From NCBI GenBank assembly GCA_964365905.1, contig CAYIRQ010000072.1:1-7624 (forward strand): a DNA stretch of 7,624 nt, read 5' to 3'. Source of the DNA: CAYIRQ01 sp964365905 (lineage in GTDB: Bacteria; Patescibacteriota; Gracilibacteria; Peribacterales; Peribacteraceae). Each line of letters starts with the position of its first letter. The stretch's first letter is position 1. This document shows positions 1-4,634 of this stretch, one piece after another. The notes under the pieces were generated by a model. That model was not told the origin of the DNA, made no database searches, and saw only the letters and a program-made list of their open reading frames with translations. A program made the translations under genes and the position numbers.

Positions 1-899
1 ACTACTCACTTTCTGAGCAACTACTCCTCCCGAACCTCATTCGCAAGTGTGATGTTGCTTTGATGCATTTCCCCCATTTCAACGCTCCCCTCTTCTGCCC
101 TGTTCCGTACATCGCAACGATCCACGATCTCATTCTGCACAAATTTCCAAACGAAGCTTCCTTGGGCAAGCGACTTGCGTATCGATTTCTCATGAGGAAC
201 ACCGAGAAGAAAGCAAGACATCTCATTGCGGTGAGCGCCTCAACCGCGGATGATCTTGAACGCACGTATGGAGAAGGCGTTCGCAAAAGAATCTCCGTGA
301 TCCATGAAGGTATCTCACCAGACTTCCAGAAAGCTTCGGAACAGGAGACGCAACGCGTTCGCGCGAAGTACAACCTTCCTCAAGGTTTCATTCTCTACAT
401 CGGATCTGCGAAGGAGCATAAGAATGTACAGGCCTTGATTGATGCTTGCCCGGAGGAACGTACACTCGTGCTCGTGACAGGCGGGAAAGAAGCTTCCCAT
501 TTGAAACTTCGTGAGAACGTCCGCATTCTTTCAAACGTTCCCGACGAGGACCTCCCCGCGCTCTACAGTGCTGCCTCGTGCACCGTCTCTCCTGCCCTCA
601 CGGAAGGCTTCAACTTTCCCGTCCTTGAGGCGCTCGCGTGCGGCTGCCCGGTCATTGCGACGAACCGCGGCGCGACGCCGGAGATCTGCGGAGGTCACTG
701 TCTCCTCGTGGAACCGACGGTGGAAGGGCTAGCGAAGGGCATGCGAAAAATGGACAATGGACAATGGGCAATGGACAATGACTCGATGGAATATGCACAG
801 AGTTTTACGTGGGAGAAGGTAGCGACAGAAACGGTGAAGATTTACAGATCCCTTCTCCAAGTTTACCCTGAGCAGAGTCGAAGGGCGGGAGAAGGTTAG
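1..899 (+). CDS. Glycosyltransferase family 4 (GT-B fold), 5'-truncated
   Basis: The reading frame is open from base 3 and continues off the left edge, so only the last 298 residues are visible and the true start lies outside. The protein probably transfers a sugar from a nucleotide-sugar donor to a cell-surface glycan or lipid at the cytoplasmic membrane. Visible support: a GT4-type N-domain stretch with HFPHFNAP followed by TIHDL (about visible residues 39-43), an ILYIGSAKEHKN segment that begins the C-terminal Rossmann domain, and the EX7E donor-site motif EGFNFPVLE (about residues 201-209) followed by ALACGCPVIATNRGATPEI. The end is unusual. A heptamer repeat encodes MDNGQWAMDND where family members have a helix, and after the natural-looking end KIYRSLL a second repeat adds VYPEQSRRAGEG. 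Donor and acceptor cannot be read from the sequence. Family assignment is firm. Confidence 0.9.
   Translation, partial: YSLSEQLLLPNLIRKCDVALMHFPHFNAPLFCPVPYIATIHDLILHKFPNEASLGKRLAYRFLMRNTEKKARHLIAVSASTADDLERTYGEGVRKRISVIHEGISPDFQKASEQETQRVRAKYNLPQGFILYIGSAKEHKNVQALIDACPEERTLVLVTGGKEASHLKLRENVRILSNVPDEDLPALYSAASCTVSPALTEGFNFPVLEALACGCPVIATNRGATPEICGGHCLLVEPTVEGLAKGMRKMDNGQWAMDNDSMEYAQSFTWEKVATETVKIYRSLLQVYPEQSRRAGEG
749..781 (+). repeat. Heptamer tandem repeat inside the glycosyltransferase gene
   Basis: Four tandem 7-base units (ATGGACA, ATGGACA, ATGGGCA, ATGGACA at 750-777) plus a partial fifth lie in frame and encode a MDNGQWAMDN-type peptide. Because 7 is not a multiple of 3, each unit is read in a different frame. 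The surrounding protein aligns naturally with GT4 ends on both sides, so the array probably sits in, or replaced, a surface helix. Confidence 0.8.
850..895. repeat. Hairpin-forming repeat at the 3' end of the glycosyltransferase gene
   Basis: CCTTCTCC (851-858) pairs with GGAGAAGG (888-895). Between them is CCCTGAGCAGAGTCGAAGGG (866-885), which resembles a CCCTGAGC..GTCGAAGGG repeat dispersed in many bacterial genomes (from memory, not searched). The repeat is read through as the protein's last residues, with the TAG stop at 897-899. It could also help end transcription, but there is no T tract directly after it. Confidence 0.6.
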
Positions 900-900
900 C

Positions 901-958
901 CCCCGCCCGAACGTACCGTTCGGCCAGCCCGACAGTGGTCTGGCGGGTACGGGCGGGG
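901..958. repeat. REP-like palindromic element
   Basis: CCCCGCCCG (901-909) pairs perfectly with CGGGCGGGG (950-958). Inside are a small CGAAC/GTTCG stem (908-922) and an imperfect CCAG..CTGG stem around GACAGTGGTC. It begins 2 bases after the glycosyltransferase stop, so it may protect or terminate that mRNA. No coding potential is supported. Confidence 0.65.
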
Positions 959-960
959 AT

Positions 961-1020
961 GAGGGGTTGCCCCTCACTCTCACTCTCTCCCGAAGGGAGA
1001 GAGGATGTTTGTGTTTTTTG
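961..1020. repeat. Hairpin repeat, family A copy 1 (possible terminator)
   Basis: Two hairpins occur in a row: GAGGGG-TTG-CCCCTC (961-975) and a 9-bp stem CTCTCTCCC-GAA-GGGAGAGAG (983-1003), followed by GATGTTTGTGTTTTTTG. The part from 970 on closely matches 4746-4797 and the reverse complement of 4650-4703, defining a three-copy family in this window. The stem plus T-rich tail could terminate glycosyltransferase transcription, although about ten bases separate stem and T run. The tail runs straight into the putative -10 of the next gene. Confidence 0.65.
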
Positions 1021-1027
1021 CTACACT
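1019..1027 (+). promoter_or_regulatory. Putative extended -10 promoter for the DciA-like gene
   Basis: TGCTACACT combines the TGn extension with TACACT. It ends 7 bases before ATG 1035, so transcription would start at or next to the start codon (leaderless mRNA). No good -35 is seen. The same TGCTANNNT form precedes four other genes in the window. Confidence 0.5.
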
Positions 1028-1034
1028 CACCCCC

Positions 1035-1325
1035 ATGTACTCCCTCTCCTCCCTCCTCCCCAAAGTCCTTCAGAAACGGGGAATCAAAGGGGAAGTGGAT
1101 GCTGCCCTTGTCGTCCATCGTGCGAATCTCTGGATTCAGAAACATCTCCCCGATTTCCGAGAAGAAATCGAAGCATGGACCTATCGAGAAGGACTGCTCA
1201 TCATTTCCACAGCAAACTCCATAGCCGCACAGGAATGCCAGTCACAGTCGCACGATCTTCTCGCTTCTCTCCACACAGATTTTCCATCTATGACGATTGA
1301 GAAAGTGCGGATCGTGCGACTGTGA
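1035..1325 (+). CDS. DciA/DUF721-like protein (putative helicase loader)
   Basis: This 96-residue protein has the general pattern of the DUF721 (DciA) domain: an N-terminal SLSSLLPKVLQKRGI segment, a helix around WIQKHLPDF, then a strand-like GLLIISTANSIAAQECQSQSHDLLASLH region and an ending that contains VRIVRL. DciA recruits and loads the replicative helicase DnaB in bacteria that lack DnaC/DnaI. I chose ATG 1035 because the similarity starts there. An in-frame ATG at 1005 lies inside the upstream repeat and would add ten residues encoded by repeat DNA. The protein would be a bare domain without the long extension of many DciA proteins. There is no Shine-Dalgarno sequence. The assignment rests on pattern recognition of a weakly conserved family, so it is moderate. 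Confidence 0.6.
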   Translation: MYSLSSLLPKVLQKRGIKGEVDAALVVHRANLWIQKHLPDFREEIEAWTYREGLLIISTANSIAAQECQSQSHDLLASLHTDFPSMTIEKVRIVRL

Positions 1326-1326
1326 A

Positions 1327-1416
1327 TAATTGGCAGTTGGCCATTAGCAGTTGGATACGCTGTAATTTCCAATTTTTCCCCTTGCCAAATGCCAATTACT
1401 AACTGTTAACTGTTGC
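1327..1416. repeat. Facing arrays of degenerate heptamers before rpsP
   Basis: The left arm (1330-1357) reads as TTGGCAG, TTGGCCA, TTAGCAG, TTGGATA. The right arm (1382-1416) reads as TTGCCAA, ATGCCAA, TTACTAA, CTGTTAA, CTGTTGC, which is the same kind of unit in reverse complement. TAATTGGCAGTTGGC (1327-1341) pairs with GCCAAATGCCAATTA (1384-1398) with one mismatch. The array fills almost the whole gap between the DciA-like gene and rpsP. I could not pick out a convincing rpsP promoter inside it. Confidence 0.75.
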
Positions 1417-1424
1417 GAACGCAT

Positions 1425-1808
1425 ATGCTCGTCATTCGTTTTCAGCGCACCGGCCGTCGCAACATCCCCAGTTTCCGCCTTGCAGTCGCAGAGAAAAGCA
1501 AAGCTGCGAAGGGGAAAGTCGTCGAGGTGCTCGGGCACTACCTGCCAGCACGTGATCCCGCGGTCTTTGAGTTTCGGCGCGAGCGCATCGAGCACTGGGT
1601 GAAGATGGGAGCGCAGCCGTCGGATACGGTCGCGAGACTCCTCAAACGCGAAGGTGTCGCAGGTATGGAGCACTACATCATTCCGTATAAGAAGCAGAAG
1701 AAGAAAGGTGAAGAGGCAGCGGCGCCAGAAGCACCGAAGGCCGAGGCAAAGCCGGAAGCAAAGACGGAAGCAGCAGCTCCGGGTGACAACGAAGCAAAAG
1801 CAGCGTAA
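1425..1808 (+). CDS. rpsP: 30S ribosomal protein S16 with charged C-terminal tail
   Basis: S16 is a structural protein of the small ribosomal subunit. The first 80 or so residues carry the family pattern: MLVIRFQRTGRRNIPSFRLAV, VVEVLGHYLPARDP, ERIEHW, and the signature GAQPSDTVARLLKREGV (residues 62-78). Total length is 127 residues against roughly 80-90 for a typical S16. The extra part from about residue 88 is an Ala/Glu/Lys/Pro-rich, probably disordered tail, of a kind seen in some other S16 proteins. I chose ATG 1425; a TTG at 1413 would add only RTH and lies in repeat DNA. khpA follows after 11 bp, as in the rpsP-ylqC order known from Firmicutes, so the two are probably co-transcribed. 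No Shine-Dalgarno sequence is visible. Confidence 0.96.
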   Translation: MLVIRFQRTGRRNIPSFRLAVAEKSKAAKGKVVEVLGHYLPARDPAVFEFRRERIEHWVKMGAQPSDTVARLLKREGVAGMEHYIIPYKKQKKKGEEAAAPEAPKAEAKPEAKTEAAAPGDNEAKAA

Positions 1809-1819
1809 GCTCCGCGCAT

Positions 1820-2095
1820 ATGACAGCTGAAGAAACGACTCCCGGTCTCTCCTTCATCACCTACGTGATGGAGGCGCTGGTCGAAGAGAGAGAGAAGCTT
1901 GCGATTGAGGTAAAAAACGACGAACAGGGCACGCTCATCACCGTGCAGGTGGGCAGGAAGGATATGGGGAAGCTCATCGGCAGGGGTGGACAGACGATCA
2001 AGGCATTGCGTACACTCGTGCGGATCGTCGGAAGCAAGCTGAATCAGCGCATCAATCTGAAAATTCTCGAACCCGTGGACGGGTCCCTCACCTGA
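1820..2095 (+). CDS. khpA: KH-domain RNA-binding protein KhpA (YlqC family)
   Basis: This 91-residue protein consists of one type II KH domain. The RNA-binding GxxG loop is G54-R-G-G57 in the segment MGKLIGRGGQTIKALRTLV, followed by the expected helix and strand (LNQRINLKILEP). KhpA binds RNA, in several bacteria as a partner of KhpB/Jag, and is linked to cell division and small-RNA function. Length and position directly behind rpsP fit the family well. Both genes have the bases CGCAT immediately before their ATG and neither has a Shine-Dalgarno sequence. rimM and trmD, which often follow in Firmicutes, are absent here. Confidence 0.93.
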   Translation: MTAEETTPGLSFITYVMEALVEEREKLAIEVKNDEQGTLITVQVGRKDMGKLIGRGGQTIKALRTLVRIVGSKLNQRINLKILEPVDGSLT

Positions 2096-2123
2096 TCTCT
2101 TCTACTACTCCCCAACTATCATC

Positions 2124-2447
2124 ATGATCCGTGAACTTCTGGAGGAAGGCTCGATTGTTGAAATCTTCGCGACATTCGTCGCACTCGCGATCATCTTCGC
2201 GTTCTTCCTGAGCCTCGTTTTCATCATCATCGGTGGTATCGCATTCATTCTCTCCGCGGGAGACGAAGGCAAGATCAAGAATGCAATCCACACGGTCCGG
2301 TATGCATTGATCGGACTCATCATCACCTTCCTCGCATTCTTCATCGTCTCTGCGATCGCGAAGCTCCTCGATCTTCCGTTCGAGATCAGCTTCGGGATGA
2401 TTCTCGCGATCATGCAGGATCTCGGGGATGCGCTGAGAGGCCGATAA
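2124..2447 (+). CDS. Small two-helix membrane protein, T4SS pilin/TrbC-VirB2-like
   Basis: This 107-residue protein has two strongly hydrophobic segments (about residues 12-44 and 59-79) joined by a short polar hairpin GDEGKIKNAIHT. The layout GGIAFILSAGDEGKIKNAIHTVRYALIGLII resembles the small 'T4SS pilin' membrane proteins (Pfam T4SS_pilin, TrbC/VirB2-like) that are widespread in CPR genomes. No clear cleavable signal peptide is seen, because the first helix follows a short acidic N-terminus (MIRELLEEGS). It lies 28 bp after khpA and may share its transcript. No VirB4/VirD4-type ATPase is in the window, so a secretion or DNA-uptake role is not supported by neighbours. That it is a real two-helix membrane protein is secure; the family name is less so. 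Confidence 0.7.
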   Translation: MIRELLEEGSIVEIFATFVALAIIFAFFLSLVFIIIGGIAFILSAGDEGKIKNAIHTVRYALIGLIITFLAFFIVSAIAKLLDLPFEISFGMILAIMQDLGDALRGR

Positions 2448-2466
2448 TTTCGAGAAAGGAAATTCT

Positions 2467-2592
2467 ACGTCATGGTGAGCTATGTCATGCTGAGCCCGTC
2501 GAAGCACGAACCATGTCCTCGAAGGGATAAGTGCCTTCCGAGGATGTGCCTCGACACGCTCCTCGATACACTCGGAGCGCTCGGCATGACGT
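2467..2592. repeat. Composite inverted repeat in the gap 2448-2615
   Basis: ACGTCATGGTGAGC (2467-2480) and GTCATGCTGAGC (2484-2495) both pair with the same right end, GCTCGGCATGACGT (2579-2592), so the left end is duplicated. Inside are two more stems: TCCTCGAAGG (2516-2525) with CCTTCCGAGGA (2534-2544), and CGCTCC with GGAGCG around 2557-2579. The ends resemble the GTCATGCTGAGC-type repeats dispersed in many genomes (from memory). It could fold into a long branched hairpin and end the upstream transcript. There is no transposase. Confidence 0.7.
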
Positions 2593-2600
2593 ACCTACCG

Positions 2601-2609
2601 TGCTAGGAT
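2601..2609 (+). promoter_or_regulatory. Putative extended -10 promoter for the 231-residue protein
   Basis: TGCTAGGAT ends 6 bases before ATG 2616, in the TGCTANNNT form shared with other genes here. A transcript starting 6-7 bases after the -10 would begin on the start codon. It begins 8 bases after the composite repeat. No -35 is evident. Confidence 0.5.
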
Positions 2610-2615
2610 CTCTCC

Positions 2616-3311
2616 ATGTCCGAAGCAGGAGGATTTGAAATATTTACACCCGGCGAAGGCGCGAAAGGCGCACCAGAATCGCTCAGTGAAGAAGCAAAGC
2701 GGCGTTTTGCGGCCGCTGCGGCTGCCATGCAGCAGCTTCGCAGAGAAGAGAAGCAGGCGCGGAAGAAAGACGATCAGGTGGCGCGCACGATCATCCAGTT
2801 CCTCCAGGATCCTGCGCATACGCATTTCTTCGTTCTCATTTCGCAACTCGTCGCTCGCAACTGTCCGAGCATCTTCATCCTCGGCATTCTCTCGCTCATC
2901 CACGCAGATTGCCTCAAAGCGGTCGAAGAATATTTCGGAGAGCACGCGGAGCGCGGTGCACATGAGACCGTGGAGGAGACGCTCTCTCTCGTCGAGGGCA
3001 CGGCCCTCCGCGATGGAACCAATCGCCAACTCATTGACTGGATCACGCGTCTCCAGATGATCCTCGCGCATGATGCCGAGAGGATTCTCGAGAGTCTCTT
3101 GCTCCCGGCAGAGGAAGGAAAAGGAAGTCACCTCGACGGATCCATCCTCCAGCTCACCGTCTTCACCCTCCAGCGCTTCTTCCTGCTCGAGGAGAAAAAA
3201 GATCTTCCCTACGACGCCCTCCAACCCCTCACCGCATCCATCCTCCAAACGGTGTTTGAGCCGTTCATGGGGAGGGTCAAAGCGAAGATTCCGGAGAGAT
3301 CGGAAGAGTAA
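2616..3311 (+). CDS. Unrecognised, mostly helical 231-residue protein
   Basis: I do not recognise this protein. The N-terminal 25 residues are Gly/Pro/Glu-rich and likely flexible (MSEAGGFEIFTPGEG). They are followed by an Ala-rich, highly charged helix (about residues 27-57, RRFAAAAAAMQQLRREEKQARKKDD). Residues 70-95 (FFVLISQLVARNCPSIFILGILSLI) are hydrophobic with a central Arg-Asn, so they are more likely a buried helix pair than a clean membrane span. The rest alternates charged and hydrophobic helix-like stretches to the end. No nucleotide-binding or metal-binding motif is visible. ATG 2616 is chosen because the putative promoter sits directly before it. Its last 35 bases overlap the end of the opposite-strand thpR-like gene. 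The frame is long, has codon use like its neighbours, and looks genuinely coding. Confidence 0.8.
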   Translation: MSEAGGFEIFTPGEGAKGAPESLSEEAKRRFAAAAAAMQQLRREEKQARKKDDQVARTIIQFLQDPAHTHFFVLISQLVARNCPSIFILGILSLIHADCLKAVEEYFGEHAERGAHETVEETLSLVEGTALRDGTNRQLIDWITRLQMILAHDAERILESLLLPAEEGKGSHLDGSILQLTVFTLQRFFLLEEKKDLPYDALQPLTASILQTVFEPFMGRVKAKIPERSEE

Positions 3312-3918
3312 AGGGGAAATCCCTGATCGACGTCTGCTTCACACCATCGGTCTCGGCATACAGCCTGAGCCGATCGCATGGAATCTCAAACGTAACATCG
3401 CGGAGAAGCTTCATGATCTTCTTTTTGTGCACATGAAACTCGTTTGGATTGCGCATACGTGCGAGAGTGATGTGAGGGGAAAAGGGACGGAGGTTCGGCC
3501 CCCGAAGCCCGAAGGGCTCCCCTTTGGGGAGGGGGCCCCTTTGGGGCCACGGGCAAAGTTTCTTAAGTGTTGAAAGTTCTGAGCTGCGTGAAATGGAAAG
3601 AAAAAGGACATGCTCTGTAGGGGCGTAGCGCGCTACGCCCCTACCGCCACCACCAAACGTCTCTGCTTCGGTAACCTGAATTGTGAACGACTTCGTCCGC
3701 GCAGCAATTTTCTCTGCCTGCCTCACAATCTGTCCATGTTCAATCTCCATAACTGTTGACCAAAAATAGAGAGACAGATGCGGGGTCTCCGGATTCTGGA
3801 AGCGGAAGAGATCCTCATACTCTCTGAGTCGCTTCTGAAGTTCCTGAAAATGCATCTTCGCTTCACCTTCCAGAGGGAGAGCAAGGAAGACGCGATGGAG
3901 AGGGAATGAGAGCTGCAT
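3277..3918 (-). CDS. thpR: RNA 2',3'-cyclic phosphodiesterase / 2'-5' RNA ligase family (ThpR-like)
   Basis: The 213-residue protein carries the two catalytic tetrapeptides of the 2H phosphoesterase fold: HLSL (His47, Ser49) and HITL (His149, Thr151, within FSPHITLARMR). The start (HRVFLALPLE) and the end (DRLRLYAE.....FPFTL) also fit. Family members open 2',3'-cyclic phosphates on RNA or join tRNA halves by a 2'-5' bond. The gene contains two repeat elements in frame: a perfect palindrome encoding residues 92-101 (GRGVARYAPT) and a triple hairpin encoding about residues 124-138 (WPQRGPLPKGEPFGL) just before the second catalytic motif. Both lie between the motifs, where loops are expected, so the fold may survive. 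It overlaps the neighbouring + gene by 35 bp tail to tail. Family call is good; activity of this variant is unproven. Confidence 0.87.
   Translation of the reverse strand: MQLSFPLHRVFLALPLEGEAKMHFQELQKRLREYEDLFRFQNPETPHLSLYFWSTVMEIEHGQIVRQAEKIAARTKSFTIQVTEAETFGGGGRGVARYAPTEHVLFLSISRSSELSTLKKLCPWPQRGPLPKGEPFGLRGPNLRPFSPHITLARMRNPNEFHVHKKKIMKLLRDVTFEIPCDRLRLYAETDGVKQTSIRDFPFTLPISPESSL
3507..3548. repeat. Triple mini-hairpin element in frame inside thpR
   Basis: Three perfect small hairpins follow each other almost without gaps: GCCC-GAA-GGGC (3507-3517), CTCCCC-TTT-GGGGAG (3517-3531) and GGCCCC-TTT-GGGGCC (3534-3548). On the minus strand they are read as about residues 124-138 of the ThpR-like protein, giving a Gly/Pro-rich stretch absent from the usual family pattern. 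Confidence 0.75.
3617..3644. repeat. Perfect 28-bp palindrome in frame inside thpR
   Basis: GTAGGGGCGTAGCG (3617-3630) is followed directly by its exact reverse complement (3631-3644), with no spacer. On the minus strand it encodes RGVARYAP within residues 92-101. It looks like a dispersed hairpin repeat of the GTAGGGGCG..CGCCCCTAC type (from memory, not searched). It is flanked by codons for a Gly run. Confidence 0.85.
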
Positions 3919-3920
3919 AC

Positions 3921-4003
3921 AAGCGCAGTAGCGCAGTAGGTTGTAGCGCAGTAGGAATCGACCATGATGCTACTGCGCCACTGCGCTACTTACTACTGCG
4001 CTT
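3921..4003. repeat. Facing octamer arrays between thpR and the LOG gene
   Basis: The left arm (3921-3954) contains AGCGCAGT three times (3922, 3930, 3945) with an AGGTTGT spacer unit. The right arm (3970-4003) contains ACTGCGCC, ACTGCGCT, a short ACTTACT and ACTGCGCT. The arms are reverse complements at both ends (outer 11 bases perfect, inner 11 with one mismatch) but differ in the order of units in the middle. The loop is 15 bases (3955-3969). It fills most of the 120-bp divergent gap and begins 2 bases upstream of the thpR start codon, so it makes up the thpR promoter region. It is not a CRISPR array because the units are far too short and there are no unique spacers. Confidence 0.85.
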
Positions 4004-4009
4004 AAACGA

Positions 4010-4018
4010 TGCTATAAT
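4010..4018 (+). promoter_or_regulatory. Putative extended -10 promoter for the LOG-family gene
   Basis: TGCTATAAT contains a perfect TATAAT (4013-4018) with a TGn extension. A poor -35 match (TTACTA, 3990-3995) lies 17 bases upstream, inside the octamer array. The ATG is 20 bases downstream, leaving a leader of about 13 bases with no Shine-Dalgarno sequence. Confidence 0.6.
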
Positions 4019-4038
4019 GAAGCGAACATTCGATTTCC

Positions 4039-4617
4039 ATGAAATTAAAAATCGGCATCATCGGCTCGGCTTCCGGCCCTCAGACGGAGGACCCCGTTTC
4101 CATCGAGAAAGCGAAAATGGTCGGGAGGGAAGTCGCGAAGCGCGGCTACATCCTCATTAATGGAGCCTGTCCCGGAATTCCGGATATTGCCGGCATGGCT
4201 GCGAAGGAGGCAGGAGGCATGGTCATAGGAATTTCGCCGGCATTCTCCGAGTACGAGCACGTGAATGAATATCTCTCCCCGCACGGCCACGACATCCTCA
4301 TCTTCACGGGACTCGGCTTCATGGAACGCGACATCATCAACATCCGCTCCTGCGACGGGATCATCCTCGTGTCGGGAGGCATCGGCACGCTCAACGAATT
4401 CACGATCACGTACGATGAAGGTCGGCCTCTCGGCGTTCTCACGAATTCCGGCGGGATCAGCAATTCCATTCCCCACATCGTCGAAGAGCTCTGCCATCGC
4501 AAGATTCCTCCAAATATGGTCTTCGATGATGAACCCGCGGCACTGCTCGACAAACTCGAAGTTGCGATCAAGACCTATCCCCTTCCGATCCATCAGGATG
4601 GGAGGGTGAAGGATTAA
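4039..4617 (+). CDS. LOG/SLOG-family Rossmann-fold nucleotide-binding protein
   Basis: This 192-residue protein has the LOG ('lysine decarboxylase-like', Rossmann-fold) plan. It opens with the strand KIGIIGSASGP, has a glycine-containing loop NGACPGIPDIAGMAAKEAGG (residues 41-60) and GLGFMERDIINIRSCDGIILVSGGIGTLNEF (91-121). The last part holds the equivalent of the PGGxGTxxE signature, with Ser112 in place of Pro and Glu120 retained. LOG enzymes release the base from cytokinin ribotides or similar nucleotides, and related SLOG proteins bind nucleotides as sensors. The sequence looks closer to the small uncharacterised bacterial subgroup (TIGR00725-like) than to plant-type LOG. The substrate cannot be read from sequence. 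It stands alone with its own promoter and ends at a shared terminator opposite der. Confidence 0.82.
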   Translation: MKLKIGIIGSASGPQTEDPVSIEKAKMVGREVAKRGYILINGACPGIPDIAGMAAKEAGGMVIGISPAFSEYEHVNEYLSPHGHDILIFTGLGFMERDIINIRSCDGIILVSGGIGTLNEFTITYDEGRPLGVLTNSGGISNSIPHIVEELCHRKIPPNMVFDDEPAALLDKLEVAIKTYPLPIHQDGRVKD

Positions 4618-4634
4618 AGGCTGGAGCGAGGATA

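Noticed and set aside
1005..1034. ATG 1005 as start of the DciA-like gene
   Set aside because: It lies within the repeat and upstream of the putative -10. Family similarity begins at ATG 1035.
729..1145. 138-codon minus-strand frame across the repeat-rich gap
   Set aside because: It is translated mostly from hairpin repeats (LSLRERVRVRG-type peptide) and overlaps the ends of two plus-strand genes.
1413..1424. TTG 1413 as start of rpsP
   Set aside because: It adds RTH before the conserved MLVIRFQR start and is part of the heptamer array.
2088..2507. Minus-strand frame opposite the membrane protein
   Set aside because: It is Asp/Glu/Arg-dense and without family pattern, the usual antisense image of a hydrophobic gene.
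2467..2592. Insertion sequence
   Set aside because: The inverted ends look transposon-like, but only 126 bp lie between them and there is no transposase frame, so it is at most a non-autonomous palindromic element.
2595..3248. 217-codon minus-strand frame opposite the 231-residue gene
   Set aside because: Neither strand has a known family here, so I compared contexts. The plus frame has a promoter-like motif 6 bases before its start and a plausible helical composition. The minus frame runs into the composite repeat and has an acidic, low-sense composition.
3921..4003. CRISPR-like array
   Set aside because: Units are 7-8 bases with no unique spacers and appear in both orientations; there are no cas genes nearby.
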